Below, one piece after another: positions 10,000 through 19,576 of a DNA stretch of 64,000 bases (position 1 is the first letter of the stretch; every line of letters starts with the position of its first letter). The DNA is taken from NCBI RefSeq assembly GCF_024171645.1, contig NZ_JALKAC010000001.1, positions 744,001 to 808,000 of the forward strand, given 5' to 3'. Made by a program: the position numbers and the translations under genes. Source of the stretch: Flavobacterium sp. HSC-32F16. Lineage in GTDB: Bacteria; Bacteroidota; Bacteroidia; Flavobacteriales; Flavobacteriaceae. The notes beneath the pieces were generated by a model. That model worked only from the letters and a program-made list of their open reading frames with translations, made no database searches and was not told the DNA's origin.

Positions 10000-11464
10000 G
10001 ATATTCAGTATATTATTTACAGCTCTGTTATATATTTCATGTTCAAAAGATGATTATAAATTAGGTTCAGATATTGATCCTTTTTTAAGATTTAATTTTT
10101 TAGTAAAAAGTGATAACACACCTTTAGAATACCCGGCTGTAAACGGAAATTTAGTTCCTCAGTCCACTTATGACAATAAAGCGATAAGAACATTAAAAGT
10201 TCCTGTAGCTTTAACAACACGTGCCTTAAAGGGAACGGTTACAGCCAATTTTAGTGCCGAAACAAATGGTGCAAGCGACAGTTTTAGCGTAAATCCTGTA
10301 AATCAGCTTACATTTCACGGCAGTAAATTAACTGATACTATTTATGTGTCATTTGATAAAAGATGGGCTGCAAGTCAAAATATCAAGCTAAAATTGGAAA
10401 CTGTTTCTGATCCTGACATTCACATTGGAAATCTAAATTCTACATATCCAAATGATACTTTCAATATCAATTTAGGAACTATTGCTACTAATTATACTTT
10501 TCCTGTAACAAAGTACAATGTAAAAGGCGAAATAGGCGAAACAATTGATTTTAAAGTATACTATCCTAATGGTTTTTTTCCGGAAGAAATTGAAAATGCT
10601 GCTATTTTTAAGTTCCAAAACGGATTCGAATATTCTTTAACGCATGACGATTATGGTGATAACAGAACTTCTGTAAACTATCATTTAACTCTTTTAGAAG
10701 ATCTTCAAAACGATGATGCTCAATACGATTCTAAATTAACGTTAATCAATATTCCAAATTATACTGCTACAGGAAATATCAGCTTAACTATTACAAAACC
10801 AATAAAAATACCAAGAGATATTCAGGCATATCCTGCTTCGAAATTTACAGATCCAACAAATGCATTTTATCTAACCTATGGTGAACATTGGTTTAATAAT
10901 AATGGTACCTGCACTTGGCAGACTTTCAATGCTTTAACTTTCCCAGTTATTGTTACTAAAGATAATCCTAATGCCATATTATACAGTGATAGAGGAACTA
11001 CAAACCCAAATGATGATATCTACCACGATGCTTTTAAAATTGGATTTAACGTAGCCAGCGGAACTAACACTGTAAATTCTTTTGGTTTAAAAAGATGGTT
11101 CTCTAACGAAACTAACTCAGCAGACATTTCTCCAGGGTTTAATATTACTTCGGCATTGGAGTTTTTCCCTGCAAATGGAAACAGCAAAACGGAAGGGACA
11201 GTTCTCGTAATTCCGCAGGACATTACTATTGGAACTGCTGCAACGGCTTTAATTCCATCGAAGTCACATATTATTGCAATTTCCGGCGAAGGAACTTACA
11301 AAGAAGTCAGCAATGGTTTATATGAAATTTCATTTGAATTAAAACTAACAAATGAGAAACTTTTTGGAGGAACTGTTTCTACACAATACAGAATGTTCAA
11401 TAGCAGAACATATACAAAACCAACACCTTTAAGCATTCCTTGTCCTAAAGAAGTTACGCTTTAA
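9986..11464 (+). CDS. Hypothetical surface lipoprotein, SusE-like position (possible DUF4843)
   Basis: Lipoprotein of 492 residues. The start at 9986 overlaps the end of SusD by 14 bases and gives the signal peptide MTRIKIFSILFTALLYISC with a lipidation Cys. A longer in-frame start at 9932 would lie inside SusD and is unlikely. The mature protein begins SKDDYKLGSDIDPFLRFNF and is rich in beta-forming residues. The N-terminal third resembles DUF4843-type lipoproteins that follow SusD in many Bacteroidota loci, but I cannot confirm this without a profile search. By position it probably helps capture the SusC/SusD substrate on the cell surface. Confidence 0.75.
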   Translation: MTRIKIFSILFTALLYISCSKDDYKLGSDIDPFLRFNFLVKSDNTPLEYPAVNGNLVPQSTYDNKAIRTLKVPVALTTRALKGTVTANFSAETNGASDSFSVNPVNQLTFHGSKLTDTIYVSFDKRWAASQNIKLKLETVSDPDIHIGNLNSTYPNDTFNINLGTIATNYTFPVTKYNVKGEIGETIDFKVYYPNGFFPEEIENAAIFKFQNGFEYSLTHDDYGDNRTSVNYHLTLLEDLQNDDAQYDSKLTLINIPNYTATGNISLTITKPIKIPRDIQAYPASKFTDPTNAFYLTYGEHWFNNNGTCTWQTFNALTFPVIVTKDNPNAILYSDRGTTNPNDDIYHDAFKIGFNVASGTNTVNSFGLKRWFSNETNSADISPGFNITSALEFFPANGNSKTEGTVLVIPQDITIGTAATALIPSKSHIIAISGEGTYKEVSNGLYEISFELKLTNEKLFGGTVSTQYRMFNSRTYTKPTPLSIPCPKEVTL

Positions 11465-11545
11465 AATTGTTTCAGGTTTCAGGTTTAAAGTTTCATGTTA
11501 TGAGACAACTTGAAAACTAAAATGTCAAACAAAAAAATCCTATCG

Positions 11546-11578
11546 AGCTTTGTCAAAGTTTTAAACTTTGACAAAGCT
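11546..11578. terminator. Long stem-loop between lipoprotein and peroxidase genes
   Basis: Palindrome agctttgtcaaagtt / aaactttgacaaagct with a two-base centre, in the 217-base gap after the lipoprotein gene. It is flanked on both sides by copies of a caggtttcaggttt-type repeat. It may terminate or reduce readthrough into the peroxidase gene, or it may be a palindromic repeat. Confidence 0.5.
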
Positions 11579-11681
11579 TTTGGAGTCTAAACTAAAAAAA
11601 AAATAGTTTAAGGTTTCACGTTCTGTTGCAGCCTGAAACTGGAAACCAATCAAAAAAAACAAAAACAAAAAAACAAAAGAA

Positions 11682-12827
11682 TTGAAAAAACTAATCTTCC
11701 CTATCCTATTCCTGCTGGGATTATCGGCTTATAAAACAGCCGAAGGTCCTGACTATACTGACATACAGGAATTACGAAAAATCTATTCCAGCGGAGATTC
11801 ATCAAAATGGCCTGCTGCAGAATTACACGAAAGTATTGATAAATCTAAATTTCAGGATATTGGCGTTTTGCCTGCCGTTCCCTATCCTGCTTATAATCCC
11901 TATTCGAAGGAAAAAGAAAGTTTAGGAAAGATCTTGTTTTTTGATCCGAGGTTATCTAAAAGCGGACAAATTGCGTGCGCTTCCTGTCATAATCCGGAAT
12001 TGGGCTGGACAGATAATTTAACGCGTTCTTTTGGTCATGACCGCCAGACGGGAAAACGCAATTCTATGACGATTTTAAACTCGGCTTATGCCACTTCCCT
12101 ATTTTGGGATGGAAGAGCAAAAAGTCTGGAAGATCAGGCGCAGTTTCCTGTTTCTGATCCTTTAGAAATGAATGAAAAATTGACCATTGCCGTTGATAAA
12201 ATCGCCAAAATAAAAGGCTATAATTCTTTATTTATGGCTGCTTTTGGAGATAAAAAAGTGACTTTAGAAAGAATTCAATATGCGATTGCCACTTTCGAAA
12301 GATCAATCAATAGTCCAAAAAGTAAGTTTGACCAGTTTGTAAGCGGAAAATCAGATATTTATACCGATCAACAGGTAAAAGGAATGCATTTATTCAGAAC
12401 TAAAGCACAATGTATCAACTGTCACAATACGCCTTATTTTAGTGATAATCAATTTCATAATGACGGACAGACTTTATTTGGAACAAAAAATGAAGATTTC
12501 GGACGTTACAATGTAACCAAAGATGTAAAAGATATTGGCAAATTCAGAACGCCGACGCTTCGTGAAGTGGTAAACACAAAACCTTGGATGCATCACGGAC
12601 ATTTTCCAACTTTACTGGATGTTGTAGAATTATACAATTTAGGAAACCCATCTCCGGTTCAGAAAAGATATTTGGGTACAGCACGAGATTCTTTAATTCC
12701 AAAAGTAGATCCGGCACTTAAAAAATTAGATTTAAGCAAAGAAGAAATTGGTGATTTATTAGCCTTTATTGAAACTTTAAGCACACCTACAAGAAGAATT
12801 ATGGTTCCGGAAATGCCAAAACAATAG
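11682..12827 (+). CDS. Di-heme cytochrome c peroxidase (CcpA/MauG family)
   Basis: Secreted di-heme enzyme of 381 residues that reduces hydrogen peroxide or carries out MauG-type oxidations in the periplasm. Two heme-binding CxxCH motifs are visible: CASCH at residues 99-103 and CINCH at 244-248. Later, HHGHFPTL and the RTPTLREV segment are typical of the C-terminal heme domain. The signal peptide is MKKLIFPILFLLGLSA. The start is a TTG at 11682; no in-frame ATG gives a signal peptide, so TTG is accepted though unusual. The gene follows the SusC/SusD locus after a stem-loop and may be its last gene. What links a peroxidase to uptake is not clear from sequence. Confidence 0.9.
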   Translation: MKKLIFPILFLLGLSAYKTAEGPDYTDIQELRKIYSSGDSSKWPAAELHESIDKSKFQDIGVLPAVPYPAYNPYSKEKESLGKILFFDPRLSKSGQIACASCHNPELGWTDNLTRSFGHDRQTGKRNSMTILNSAYATSLFWDGRAKSLEDQAQFPVSDPLEMNEKLTIAVDKIAKIKGYNSLFMAAFGDKKVTLERIQYAIATFERSINSPKSKFDQFVSGKSDIYTDQQVKGMHLFRTKAQCINCHNTPYFSDNQFHNDGQTLFGTKNEDFGRYNVTKDVKDIGKFRTPTLREVVNTKPWMHHGHFPTLLDVVELYNLGNPSPVQKRYLGTARDSLIPKVDPALKKLDLSKEEIGDLLAFIETLSTPTRRIMVPEMPKQ

Positions 12828-12874
12828 TTAGTTAAAATGATTTGTAAATTGCCCCCAACAACTGCAAATCTGCT

Positions 12875-12908
12875 AAGCCCGTTTCTTTATGAAACGGGCT
12901 TTTTTTAT
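12875..12908 (+). terminator. Intrinsic terminator after the peroxidase gene
   Basis: Stem agcccgtttc / gaaacgggct with a five-base loop followed by a run of seven Ts. Strong intrinsic terminator ending the sigma-SusC-peroxidase region. Confidence 0.9.
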
Positions 12909-13062
12909 TAAATAGAAAGCCCGATTCTTATTTTATTTAAGTACGAAAATATTTAGAAAATAAAATCGTAAAACTATGCATATCAATAGAAAATTAGTTT
13001 ATTTGTATACAAAAGAAAAACTTTTAATCCCCCAAAAATCATTAATTTAAAACTAAGATTTT

Positions 13063-13479
13063 ATGACAACCTTTAAAACCTGGAAAGAAAAACCAACAGA
13101 GCTTGAGGCTCAAAATGCAGTTGAAGATTTTTTTGCTTACTTGAAAAAAGGCGAATTAGAAAATGCCAAAAACAGCGTAGATCATTTATATGATGACTGG
13201 GAAGAATCAATTCATGTAATTTGGCGCGATCATTATCTTATTCATGAAATTGCAAAAGATGAATCTTTTGAAGGTAAAGAATGGCTCAACAATCTGGAAT
13301 GGACAAAGAATTTAGGAATTTTAGATGATTACATGTGGGCTGATGAAAATGGAAATTCAAGATATTTTGATGTGAGTGTAACTTATTTAGGAGAGCCTTC
13401 CGGATTTGCCGCTCAATTTTATTTGGTTAAAAATGAAGATCATTATGTCGTAAAAAGAGGATTGATTGATATGGCCTAA
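13063..13479 (+). CDS. Hypothetical cytoplasmic protein
   Basis: Unrecognised 138-residue protein with no signal peptide and no membrane span. It is rich in Trp, Glu and Asp, with a helical N-terminus (ELEAQNAVEDFFAYLKKGE) and a beta-rich C-terminus. The shape suggests a small alpha/beta fold such as an NTF2-like or immunity-type protein, but no motif proves it. It is a single-gene unit, with terminators before and after. Confidence 0.7.
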   Translation: MTTFKTWKEKPTELEAQNAVEDFFAYLKKGELENAKNSVDHLYDDWEESIHVIWRDHYLIHEIAKDESFEGKEWLNNLEWTKNLGILDDYMWADENGNSRYFDVSVTYLGEPSGFAAQFYLVKNEDHYVVKRGLIDMA

Positions 13480-13501
13480 ACCTCATATCAAAAGATACAA
13501 A

Positions 13502-13533
13502 GTCCGTTTCGTTTGTTTGAAACGGATTTTTTA
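13502..13533 (+). terminator. Intrinsic terminator
   Basis: Stem tccgtttc / gaaacgga with loop gtttgttt followed by a T-run, just downstream of the 13063-13479 gene. Confidence 0.85.
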
Positions 13534-13673
13534 TTGCCGGAACCAATTTAAAATAGTAATTTACTATACTTTCATCGAAGTATAAAATGACTGTATAATC
13601 ATTGTCATACCTCGATTTTTTAAATTTGATTCTAACAAAAAAGAAGCTTTTTCTTTTTATAAAAAATACACTT

Positions 13674-14324
13674 ATGAAAATAGATCAGATTCAAATCAAA
13701 ACAAACGATATTCAAAAAACAAAAGGATTTTATCAGAACCTTTTTGGTCTTTTTATTCTGGAAGAGGATCAAAATTCGATCACATTTCAAGCGGGAACTT
13801 CCATCTTAAAATTTGTTGAAGACCGAGACTTTAATTCGATATATCATTTTGCTTTTAATATTCCCGAAAATCAGCTTGAAGAAGCCATTGAGTGGTGCAA
13901 AAACAAAGTCGATTTAATTGTTTTGGAAGATAAAAGTGTCGTTACTCATTTTGAAAACTGGAACGCACATTCAATTTATTTTTACGATCACAATGGAAAT
14001 TTATTGGAATTCATCGCTCGTCATGATTTAAATAATGATTACGCCGGCGAATTCAATGCAGCATCGATTTTGAATATAAGCGAAATTGGAATTGTTACCG
14101 AAAGTCCATTAGAATTAGGAAATCAATTAGTGGAAGAACACGGACTTCATTTCTTTTCTCAAAATGACAATACTGAAAAATTCTCTGCCATTGGCGATCA
14201 TGAAGGTTTATTGATTCTGGTACAGCCTAATCGAAATTGGTATCCAACCCAAACTCCTTCTGAGAGTAATCCAGTTGGAATATCTTTGGAGAATAATGAA
14301 AGTATAATTAATCTGATATTTTAA
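13674..14324 (+). CDS. VOC-superfamily (glyoxalase/bleomycin-resistance-like) protein
   Basis: Cytoplasmic protein of 216 residues. The ATG at 13674 is preferred because the upstream extension would need a TTG start and encodes an unrelated tail. The N-terminal half (about 1-115) is a VOC fold: KIDQIQIKTNDIQKTKGFYQ starts the first beta-alpha unit, and YDHNGNLLEFIAR is the typical metal-ligand strand with Glu. The C-terminal part looks like a shortened second VOC module. VOC proteins include dioxygenases, glyoxalases and antibiotic-binding proteins; the substrate is not predictable here. Confidence 0.8.
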   Translation: MKIDQIQIKTNDIQKTKGFYQNLFGLFILEEDQNSITFQAGTSILKFVEDRDFNSIYHFAFNIPENQLEEAIEWCKNKVDLIVLEDKSVVTHFENWNAHSIYFYDHNGNLLEFIARHDLNNDYAGEFNAASILNISEIGIVTESPLELGNQLVEEHGLHFFSQNDNTEKFSAIGDHEGLLILVQPNRNWYPTQTPSESNPVGISLENNESIINLIF

Positions 14325-14387
14325 TATATTTACCGAGTATTTTAAATTTCATAAAATTCTAAAAGTATATAAATCACTGAGATTTAA

Positions 14388-16007
14388 ATGAAGAAACTAT
14401 TTAAACAAATCATTTTATTTGTGCTTTTAACAAGCACCTCTGCAAACGCACAACTACAAGATCCGATTTTAGAAAAATTAATTGAGAATAAACTTATTGA
14501 GCAGGACGAGGTTAGAGATTTCCTAAAAAAACAAGAAGAATACAAGCCAGGAGGTAAAACTTCGTATATATATGGATTATTTCAGTCTAAATTTAAGAAA
14601 CAAATCGGACATTTTTATTTTGAATCCATAACTGATATCACTGCGCTTGACGATAAAGAAATTACTGAAGAAGAACAGAAAAAAGAAAACCTGAAACTTA
14701 CAGATTATCTTTCTAAACTGAAAAAAATTGACCTTATTAGTGAAAAGCAATTCAACTATTTACAAAAAGAAATAAATAATAATTCGTATGGTTATGAATT
14801 GCAATTTTTAAAAGCTGTTACAAATAAGGCTTTAAATACAGATTACCTGGCTCCAGAAAGACTTAAAAAATTTGCAAATCAGCTTAAAGAATACAAAATA
14901 GCAGATAAAAAATACGAAAGTCTTTTAAAGGCTATAGAGGACGAAAATATAAAAGAACCTGTTGACCTTCTATTATATTGCGAACGATCTGTAATTATTG
15001 ACACAAAAAAATATCCAGTTGAGCCAAAAAAATATCTGGAAATTATTCATCAACAAACCGCTTCAATACTGCCAGAATTGGCTTTTACTAATTTTGAATT
15101 TGAAAAAGTACAGGATGATGAATTTCCTGACAATACTAAATGTATCGATTTTATTGTTTCTCTTCGGTCAAATGGAAGAGTTTACAAGTATAGAAGTAAT
15201 TATCACGACTTTTTATGGGATGAAAACAAACCTTTAAGATGTGAAATAGATTATAAATATTATTATCAGATATTTAATAAAATTCTTAGAGATTTACACT
15301 CTGCTTATCGCCTTCATGTTGTTGTTATTCATGATAATATGAAAACAGACAATCAACTTTTTGGAATAATAGTGTTGAATGAAAAACAAAAAGAAATACT
15401 ATCTCAAGAGGATTCCTACCTAAAACCTGAGTATGAAGATTTTATAAAAAAACCAACCAGCCAGGAAATTGAAAATGCAATTAAAGAATTTACTAAAATT
15501 GGCTTATTTTCAAACTTAACAGCAGATGAACTCAATAAGGGAAAAGAAAATGCTGCTGCATTATATATTAAAGACAAAAACCAAATTCTTTCCGCTTTTC
15601 CCAATATGATATATTTGGATGAATCAATAATGCTTAGAAACCAAAAAGATCCTTATGCCGAAATAGTGAAAATATTTGCCAGAATCTCCCATAATCAATT
15701 TAATCCCACTCATATTTCTAATCCGTTTGACTCTAAAAAAAACAAAACAACCTTAAATTTTAAAATAGGAAATAAATTTTATTCTAAGGTTTTAAAAGTA
15801 GAAGATGACTGGACTGATTCTAGTATTTTTGATTTCATAAAATCTGTAGTATTTCAAAACAATCTTAAAGGTCAGTTTTATAAAATTGAATCAAGAAATC
15901 AAATTGCAGATGTATATCTTACCAAAAAACAATACGATTATATCAAAGCAAATAAACTTCTTTCTTTTGATAGTGAATTTACAGAAGAAGACGAAGAAGA
16001 AGAATAA
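14388..16007 (+). CDS. Hypothetical secreted protein with acidic tail
   Basis: Unrecognised 539-residue protein. The signal peptide is clear (MKKLFKQIILFVLLTSTSANA followed by QLQDP). The N-terminal quarter is helical and Lys/Glu rich. The centre (about 210-330) has an alpha/beta pattern with IDFIVSLRSNGRVYKYRS. A similar pattern recurs near the C-terminus (NFKIGNKFYSKVLKVEDDW), which hints at two related domains. The last ten residues are almost all acidic (TEEDEEEE). It stands alone between the VOC gene and the convergent metal operon. Function unknown. Confidence 0.7.
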   Translation: MKKLFKQIILFVLLTSTSANAQLQDPILEKLIENKLIEQDEVRDFLKKQEEYKPGGKTSYIYGLFQSKFKKQIGHFYFESITDITALDDKEITEEEQKKENLKLTDYLSKLKKIDLISEKQFNYLQKEINNNSYGYELQFLKAVTNKALNTDYLAPERLKKFANQLKEYKIADKKYESLLKAIEDENIKEPVDLLLYCERSVIIDTKKYPVEPKKYLEIIHQQTASILPELAFTNFEFEKVQDDEFPDNTKCIDFIVSLRSNGRVYKYRSNYHDFLWDENKPLRCEIDYKYYYQIFNKILRDLHSAYRLHVVVIHDNMKTDNQLFGIIVLNEKQKEILSQEDSYLKPEYEDFIKKPTSQEIENAIKEFTKIGLFSNLTADELNKGKENAAALYIKDKNQILSAFPNMIYLDESIMLRNQKDPYAEIVKIFARISHNQFNPTHISNPFDSKKNKTTLNFKIGNKFYSKVLKVEDDWTDSSIFDFIKSVVFQNNLKGQFYKIESRNQIADVYLTKKQYDYIKANKLLSFDSEFTEEDEEEE

Positions 16008-16033
16008 CTCTTTTTCTTCTGTAAATTCAATTC

Positions 16034-18019
16034 TTAAAACTTCATCTTCTGAATCCTAACCGCATTTAAAATCGCCAGTAGCGCCACACCTACATCAGCA
16101 AAAACAGCTTCCCACATTGTGGCAAGTCCGCCCGCGCCAAGGATTAAAACAAAAGCTTTTACAACAAAAGCCAGAGTAATATTCTGCCAGACAATTTTTT
16201 TGGTTTGTTTTCCAATGTTTATCGCCATTGCAATTTTACTTGGTTTATCATCCTGAATTACAACATCGGCAGTTTCTATGGCAGCGTCGCTTCCTAAACC
16301 TCCCATTGCAATTCCTACGGTACTTAAAGCAATTACCGGCGCATCATTTACACCATCACCCACGAAAGCTACCGTTTCGTTTTTGGCTTTAATTTCGTTT
16401 ACTTTATTCACTTTGTCTTCTGGAAGCAAATCTCCAAAAGCATTTGAAATTTTAAGTTTATCGGCAACAAACTGTACCACATTGGTTTTGTCGCCGCTTA
16501 ACATTGTAACTTTTACGCCTAATGATTTTAATTTAGAAACTGTTTCCTGAGCATCCGCTTTAATTTCATCAGCAATCGTTAAATAACCTGCAAATTTTTT
16601 ATCGTAAGCAATGGCAATTGTAGTATAAACTACAGAGCCCGGATCAATATCATACGAAATATCAAATTTATCAAGAAGCTTGAAGTTCCCAACATAAAGT
16701 TCTTTTCCGTTAATTTCCGCCTTTAATCCGTGGCCTGAGATTTCTTCTACATTATTCAATTCAATTGATGAATCGATTATTCCAACATGATTATGAATGG
16801 CCGTCGCTACGGGATGCGTACTCTTTCCTTCTAAAACATTTACCAGTTTCAGAATTTCTTCTTTATCAAAATCAGGTTTTATAATGACTTCCTGAACTTT
16901 AAAAACACCTTCGGTCATGGTTCCGGTTTTGTCCATAACCACATTTTGAATCTTCGAAATACTATCCAGAAAATTACTTCCTTTAAATAAGATTCCGTTT
17001 TTACTTGCAGCGCCAATTCCGCCAAAATAACCAAGCGGAATACTAATAACCAAAGCACACGGACAAGAAATCACCAGGAAAACCAAAGCTCTGTACAACC
17101 AGTCGCTAAAAACATAATCATCAACGAAAAGCATTGGCAGTAAACAAATAGCAATGGCCAGATAAACTACAATTGGTGTATATATTTTGGCAAACTTTCG
17201 AATAAACAATTCGGCTGGCGCTTTTTTAGCTGTTGCATTCTGAACCAATTCCAAAATTTTAGACAGTTTACTGTCGTTATAAGCCGTTGTTACTTTTACT
17301 TGTGCAATTGTATTTCCATTTATCATTCCCGCCAAAACCGTATCGCCTTTCTTTTTCGTATCGGGTTTACTTTCTCCGGTTAAAGCTGCCGTATTAAACG
17401 AAGCCGAATCTGATAACAATTCGCCGTCTAATCCTAGCTTTTCTCCTGCTTTAAGCTGAATAATATCGCCTATTTCAGCATCTTTAGCTTTTATTTTTAC
17501 TGCTATGTTATTTTCTAAAATAGTAACCTCATCCGGACGCTGATCCAGTAAACTTTTAATATTCGATTTTGCTTTGCTCACGGCCATTCCCTGAAAGGTT
17601 TCTCCAATGGTATAAAAAAGCATAACCGCAACGCCCTCAGGATATTCACCAATGGCAAATGCACCGATTGTGGCAATACACATTAGGAAAAACTCTGAGA
17701 AAACATCGCCTTTTACAATACTTTCGTAAGCTTCTCTTAAAACCGGAAGTCCAACCGGAAGATAGGCAATTGCATACCACGCAATTCTAACATATCCGGA
17801 AAACCAGCTTTGCGGAAAATAGTTGTCCAAAACAATACCAATGAGCAGTAATACAAAGGATATTATAGATGGAAGAAACATTTTAAACAAACTTCCCCCG
17901 GCTCCATGTTCATGATCGTGTCCGTCATTATCTGAATGTGCAGGTTCGTCGTGTGAGCAGCAACAGGATGGTTTGGCTTTATTTTTTGTATTTTTTATTT
18001 CTTTATCTTGATGTATCAT
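16034..18019 (-). CDS. P1B-type heavy-metal-transporting ATPase (Zn/Cd/Pb type)
   Basis: Inner-membrane metal-exporting ATPase of 661 residues. It has no N-terminal HMA domain; instead the N-terminus is a Cys/His-rich tail (PSCCCSHDEPAHSDNDGHDH, about residues 17-36) that could bind metal. Membrane spans flank the translocation motif CPC at residues 319-321. The phosphorylated Asp is D363 in DKTGTMTEG, the HP motif is in GKSTHPVA, and the hinge is GDGVNDAPV. The last span region FADVGVALLAILNAVRI contains a DxG pattern, which is known from zinc/cadmium/lead-type P1B-2 pumps. It is the last gene of the metal-efflux operon, after a 289-base gap with repeats. Metal preference is inferred. Confidence 0.92.
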   Translation of the reverse strand: MIHQDKEIKNTKNKAKPSCCCSHDEPAHSDNDGHDHEHGAGGSLFKMFLPSIISFVLLLIGIVLDNYFPQSWFSGYVRIAWYAIAYLPVGLPVLREAYESIVKGDVFSEFFLMCIATIGAFAIGEYPEGVAVMLFYTIGETFQGMAVSKAKSNIKSLLDQRPDEVTILENNIAVKIKAKDAEIGDIIQLKAGEKLGLDGELLSDSASFNTAALTGESKPDTKKKGDTVLAGMINGNTIAQVKVTTAYNDSKLSKILELVQNATAKKAPAELFIRKFAKIYTPIVVYLAIAICLLPMLFVDDYVFSDWLYRALVFLVISCPCALVISIPLGYFGGIGAASKNGILFKGSNFLDSISKIQNVVMDKTGTMTEGVFKVQEVIIKPDFDKEEILKLVNVLEGKSTHPVATAIHNHVGIIDSSIELNNVEEISGHGLKAEINGKELYVGNFKLLDKFDISYDIDPGSVVYTTIAIAYDKKFAGYLTIADEIKADAQETVSKLKSLGVKVTMLSGDKTNVVQFVADKLKISNAFGDLLPEDKVNKVNEIKAKNETVAFVGDGVNDAPVIALSTVGIAMGGLGSDAAIETADVVIQDDKPSKIAMAINIGKQTKKIVWQNITLAFVVKAFVLILGAGGLATMWEAVFADVGVALLAILNAVRIQKMKF

Positions 18020-18021
18020 TT

Positions 18022-18300
18022 TTGAGTTTCAAGTTTAAAGCTTCAAGTTTTACGTTCCCGAGACTTTGTTTAAAATTTATGTTCTAAATTTAATCATTTT
18101 GCTGCAATTACTCTTAAGTAAAATATTTTTAATCTCGCAAAGTCGCAGAGCTGCAAAGTTTTTTTCTCATTTTATGTCATTTCGACGAAATGACAAATAG
18201 TACGCCTAATTCTCTAATCAAAAACTTTGCGGCTCTGCGAGATTATTTCACCCAGCTTAAAAAAACTTAGTACCTCAGCAACTTAGAACCTTAGCATCTC
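18022..18300. repeat. Intergenic stretch made of several repeat elements
   Basis: The gap between the P-type ATPase and the adaptor gene is almost all repeat. It holds a gtttcaagtttaaagcttc unit at about 18025-18057 and a cgcaaag-type inverted repeat at about 18130-18248 (tctcgcaaagtcgcagagct ... ggctctgcgagatta). Inside that is the palindrome gtcatttcgacgaaatgac at 18176-18194. A cttagtacctcagcaactta-type unit lies at about 18265-18300. No gene is seen. Confidence 0.65.
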
Positions 18301-18308
18301 TAAAAAAA

Positions 18309-19574
18309 TTAGTGCTCATGCTCTCCTCCGCCCTTCATTGCTGAAAGTAGATAAAAAGCGCCTTTTGTCACAATTTTTACTTCAGAATCAATCTTATCAA
18401 CGAACTTAATTTCCGTAAAACCTAAATCTGTTGTGCCCGGAATAACTTCAATAGCTTTAAAATGAATTTCTTTTTCATGAGATTCTTCTTTTTCGCCTTC
18501 TTTATGTTCGTGTTTTTCTTCGGCCTGTGTTTCTTCCTGAACAAAAACAAAGTATTTGTCAGCATTACGAACTACAGCATCTTTTGGTAAAGCCGGAACC
18601 GTAGCATTTGTAATATTGATATTTGCCGAAACATACATTCCCGGAATTAAATCTTTTGCATCTGCAGGATCAATTTTGGCATGAACCGCAACGGTTTTAC
18701 TTTCGTTAGAAAAAGATTTATTGATTCCGAAAATCTTTCCTTTAATCGATTTATTGGATTGATTAGTCAGTACGAAATCGATAACCTGACCAATAGAAAT
18801 CGAACCCAAATCTTTCTCATACACATTTAAATCCAAATGCATCTGGCTGTTATCTACCACTTCAAACAATGAAACTCCTGTTTGTGCAAAAGCACCTTTG
18901 GCAATATTAATTTTTCCAACGTAACCATTTATTGGCGCTACGATAGGCACTAAAGAAGTACTTCCTTTTGTAGAAACATGTAAAGCCTCCAGCTTGTTTT
19001 TTGCTGCCTGCGCTCGGGCTCTTTCGGCTGCTAATTTGGCTTTTACTTCCTGAAACGTCTTCCTCGGATTTACATTTTCATCACTCAATGTTTTCTGGCG
19101 GTTGTATTCCAATTGCAGATATTCAATATTGGCTGTAGCCGAATGATATTCTTCCTGCATTTCAATCACATCCAGATTTTGAATCGTAGCCAGTACTTTT
19201 CCTTTTTTGACAAACGTTCCCTCCAGAACATAAATATCTTTAACTGTTCCGCCAATCAAAGTCGAAACCTCAGCGGAGTTTTGAGGAGGGACTGTTGTGT
19301 AACCATTAGCTTTGATGACTTTATTAAGGTTTCGGTCTTCTACAAATCCAGTTTCAATGCCTACGGTTTTATATTGAGATTCCGTTAATGTGGCTTCTGT
19401 CTGCGATTTTTCTTCTTCGTGCGTTTCTTCGGCTTTTTTCTCATTGCAGCTTAGTAAGGTAACCGCAAAGAGCACAAAGAAAAAGCGCAAAGTACGCAAG
19501 GAAATTAAACTTTGCGTTCCTTGCGAAACCTTAGCGCTCTTTGCGGTTAAACTATTATCAAATATATTTTTCAT
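18309..19574 (-). CDS. RND efflux periplasmic adaptor lipoprotein (CzcB-like)
   Basis: Membrane-fusion protein of 421 residues linking the CzcA-type pump to TolC. It is a predicted lipoprotein: the lipidation Cys is C43 in VTLLSC. An alpha-helical hairpin is at about 120-190 and lipoyl/barrel regions surround it (GGTVKDIYVLEGTFVKKGKV and APINGYVGKINIAKG). A His/Glu-rich stretch at about 350-370 (HEHKEGEKEESHEKEIH) and the terminus GGGEHEH suggest metal binding. Oddity: almost the whole signal peptide (about residues 9-38) is encoded by a copy of the intergenic cgcaaag inverted repeat. It starts two bases after the TolC stop. Confidence 0.9.
   Translation of the reverse strand: MKNIFDNSLTAKSAKVSQGTQSLISLRTLRFFFVLFAVTLLSCNEKKAEETHEEEKSQTEATLTESQYKTVGIETGFVEDRNLNKVIKANGYTTVPPQNSAEVSTLIGGTVKDIYVLEGTFVKKGKVLATIQNLDVIEMQEEYHSATANIEYLQLEYNRQKTLSDENVNPRKTFQEVKAKLAAERARAQAAKNKLEALHVSTKGSTSLVPIVAPINGYVGKINIAKGAFAQTGVSLFEVVDNSQMHLDLNVYEKDLGSISIGQVIDFVLTNQSNKSIKGKIFGINKSFSNESKTVAVHAKIDPADAKDLIPGMYVSANINITNATVPALPKDAVVRNADKYFVFVQEETQAEEKHEHKEGEKEESHEKEIHFKAIEVIPGTTDLGFTEIKFVDKIDSEVKIVTKGAFYLLSAMKGGGEHEH
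19460..19549. repeat. cgcaaag-type inverted repeat inside the adaptor gene
   Basis: Inverted repeat with ends taaccgcaaagagc and gctctttgcggtta, and inner arms built from cgcaaag/ctttgcg units. Same family as the intergenic copies at 2440 and 41364. It lies entirely within the coding sequence of the adaptor and encodes its signal peptide. Confidence 0.8.
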
Positions 19575-19576
19575 TT

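Noticed and set aside
13602-13673. N-terminal extension of the VOC protein
   Set aside because: It needs a TTG start and its residues do not fit the VOC fold; the ATG at 13674 starts exactly at the first strand.
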